The notes under the pieces: generated by a model
What the model was told of the DNA's origin: nothing
The model's input: the letters and a program-made list of their open reading frames with translations, nothing else
The model's database searches: none
From: Thermohalobaculum sp039822785
GTDB taxonomy: Bacteria > Pseudomonadota > Alphaproteobacteria > Rhodobacterales > Rhodobacteraceae
Direction: 5' to 3'
Length of the DNA: 64,000 nt
Assembly (NCBI GenBank): GCA_039822785.1
Contig: JBCBMO010000002.1
Location: 542,156 to 606,155, forward strand
Made by a program: the position numbers and the translations under genes
Shown: positions 63,077 to 64,000 of the stretch, one piece after another
Numbering within the stretch: the first letter of the stretch is position 1
How the letters are laid out: every line of letters begins with the position of its first letter

Positions 63077-64000
63077 TGATTTTTCTTTAGACCTTTGAAG
63101 ACCAGCGTAGCTTTCGGACTGAGAGACCTTCTCTTCCCACATCGGTTCCCACAACCTACCCCTGACTGGTCGGCCCCCTGAGCAAAGACCTCGTAGAGCA
63201 GAGAGATCACGACTGGACTACGCGGCTTCTGTGAGGCCGTCATCGCGCGGTGGTGGCGCCACGAGCTTCCAACGCTCTAGGAGACCGAACACGAAATGGC
63301 GATCGACCTCGGTCTGGTTCGGCAACGTCGTCGTTTTCGGCGTGCGAAGCGTCACCGTGAGGGTTCTCCGCCGCTGGCTATCGGTCGGTGCTACGACGGA
63401 TGAGGAGGGTCGCCCCAGTGATGATCCAGCCGCTGGCGTTAAGTGGAGAGACGCCGCCGAACCGGCGGTCGAGAAACTGATGAAGCGTCTCGTCGTCACC
63501 GCGCCGTTCGAAGCGGCAGAAGCCATCGCCCGTTGAGAAGAAGTCGAGCGACGCGAGCTCTACCCGACCGAGTCCATCCGCCGGTTCAGTCGCGAAGCGT
63601 GGCTGGGCGGTAAGGCCATCCAGCAGAACCTCTCGGCGCGGCGTCTCCATCGGGACGTCCGTGTCAGGCGTGAAATGCCTGGCGAAGCACTTTGCGTATG
63701 CATCGCGAACACGCTTTCCCCTCCCGCGCGCAGATTTCGACCACGCGCTCTTTCGCATCGCATGCCAGTCCGACCTCCAGCACCTTCTGAACGACCTGCC
63801 GCTCGAGCGCCTCTGAGGGACCAAAGGCACGTTCATTCTCTGCGCGCTCCTCGACGTAGATCGTAGCCTGCGTGATCTCTGTCTCTTCACCGGTGACAGG
63901 GTGGCGGCGGATGGATGCGTACTAATCGGCCTCACGCCGTCGGTGAGCAGGAAGATCAAGGATCTCGATAGCTTCATTGAGGAATGCGTCTCGCACTTCA
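63077..64000. other. Lower-GC region after tRNA-Ser, probable edge of an accessory element
   Basis: GC falls visibly relative to the preceding 60 kb, and no intact gene with a good ribosome binding site is seen. The first 140 nt (63077-63216) hold no recognisable ORF. The remainder contains remnants described as a pseudogene. The window ends before any integrase or far att site could be seen. Confidence 0.5.
63218..64000 (-). pseudogene. Broken coding region, frameshifted and with an in-frame TAG
   Basis: Protein-like stretches occur in different minus-strand frames. The first runs VRDAFLNEAIEILDLPAHRRR, ends at a TAG, and continues YASIRRHPVTGEETEITQA in the same frame to a stop after KVLRQAFHA. 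Another frame resumes with VLLDGLTAQPRFATEP and FERRGDDETLHQFLDRRFGG. A third ends VDRHFVFGLLERWKLVAPPP. This looks like one gene (or two) broken by a nonsense codon and at least one frameshift. The family is not recognised. Sequencing error or separate short genes cannot be excluded. Confidence 0.45.

Noticed and set aside
62878..63243. Minus-strand frame across tRNA-Ser
   Set aside because: The GGETGIRTL-type peptide is the well-known false translation of the antisense of a tRNA-Ser gene.

Overview
The window looks like a chromosomal segment of a GC-rich alphaproteobacterium, most probably of the Rhodobacterales/Rhodobacteraceae type. The support is gene order and content seen here: rplU-rpmA-GNAT-obgE-proB-proA; a TldE-CysQ-DUF4170-DUF374-waaA-lpxK lipid A/Kdo block; a methionine synthase split into two genes; an NDUFS4-type complex I accessory protein; BacA; and MmsA. 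No species can be named from sequence alone. There is no CRISPR array, intact insertion sequence, rRNA or replication origin.

Layout. 1-6.1 kb (minus): split cobalamin-dependent methionine synthase with a structured leader, a BacA/SbmA peptide transporter, a HugZ-like protein and a universal stress protein. 6.3-9.4 kb (plus): class III aminotransferase, BCCT transporter and an overlapping 38-residue membrane peptide, followed by a REP-like hairpin doublet. 9.5-12.8 kb: divergent oxyR/katG. 12.8-15.5 kb (minus): a DegT aminotransferase translationally coupled to an AAC(3)-family acetyltransferase, then a lipoprotein. 15.6-25 kb: a two-armed catabolic cluster. The minus arm is tctCBA, an ABM protein, an MBL-fold lactonase-like hydrolase, otnK and otnC. 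The plus arm is an isopropylmalate-type dehydrogenase, a Gfo/Idh/MocA oxidoreductase and a GntR/FCD regulator. A 20-bp dyad sits between the arms. 25-31.5 kb: LysR facing a CuyA/DcyD-type PLP enzyme, then a ProU-type ABC transporter with an unusual permease, and an alpha/beta hydrolase carrying a 12-bp tandem repeat. 31.5-42.3 kb (minus): tRNA-Gln, ychF, pth, Grx4, BolA, lpxK, waaA, DUF374, DUF4170, cysQ, pmbA, manC and the NDUFS4-like gene.

42.7-52.5 kb: uvrB, small hypothetical genes, a membrane-embedded patatin with a GAF-like tail, mmsA, an outer-membrane barrel behind an FNR-like box, an aminoglycoside-phosphotransferase-fold protein, a probable small RNA with a CTCCTCCC motif and a strong terminator, and an IalB-family protein. 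52.5-57.8 kb: an lpxD-ACP-KAS set, then an L,D-transpeptidase facing a DUF882 protein with a CRP-like site. 57.8-63 kb: proA, proB, obgE, a GNAT protein, rpmA and rplU. The window ends at tRNA-Ser(CGA), followed by a lower-GC, broken coding region that looks like the edge of an accessory element.

The most noteworthy signals are the unannotated sRNA near 51.6 kb, the patatin/TM/GAF-like protein, the otn/tct sugar-acid cluster with its dyad, the CRP-like box before the DUF882 gene, the long N-terminal domain on the ProW-like permease, and two unlisted small proteins (38 and 53 residues).
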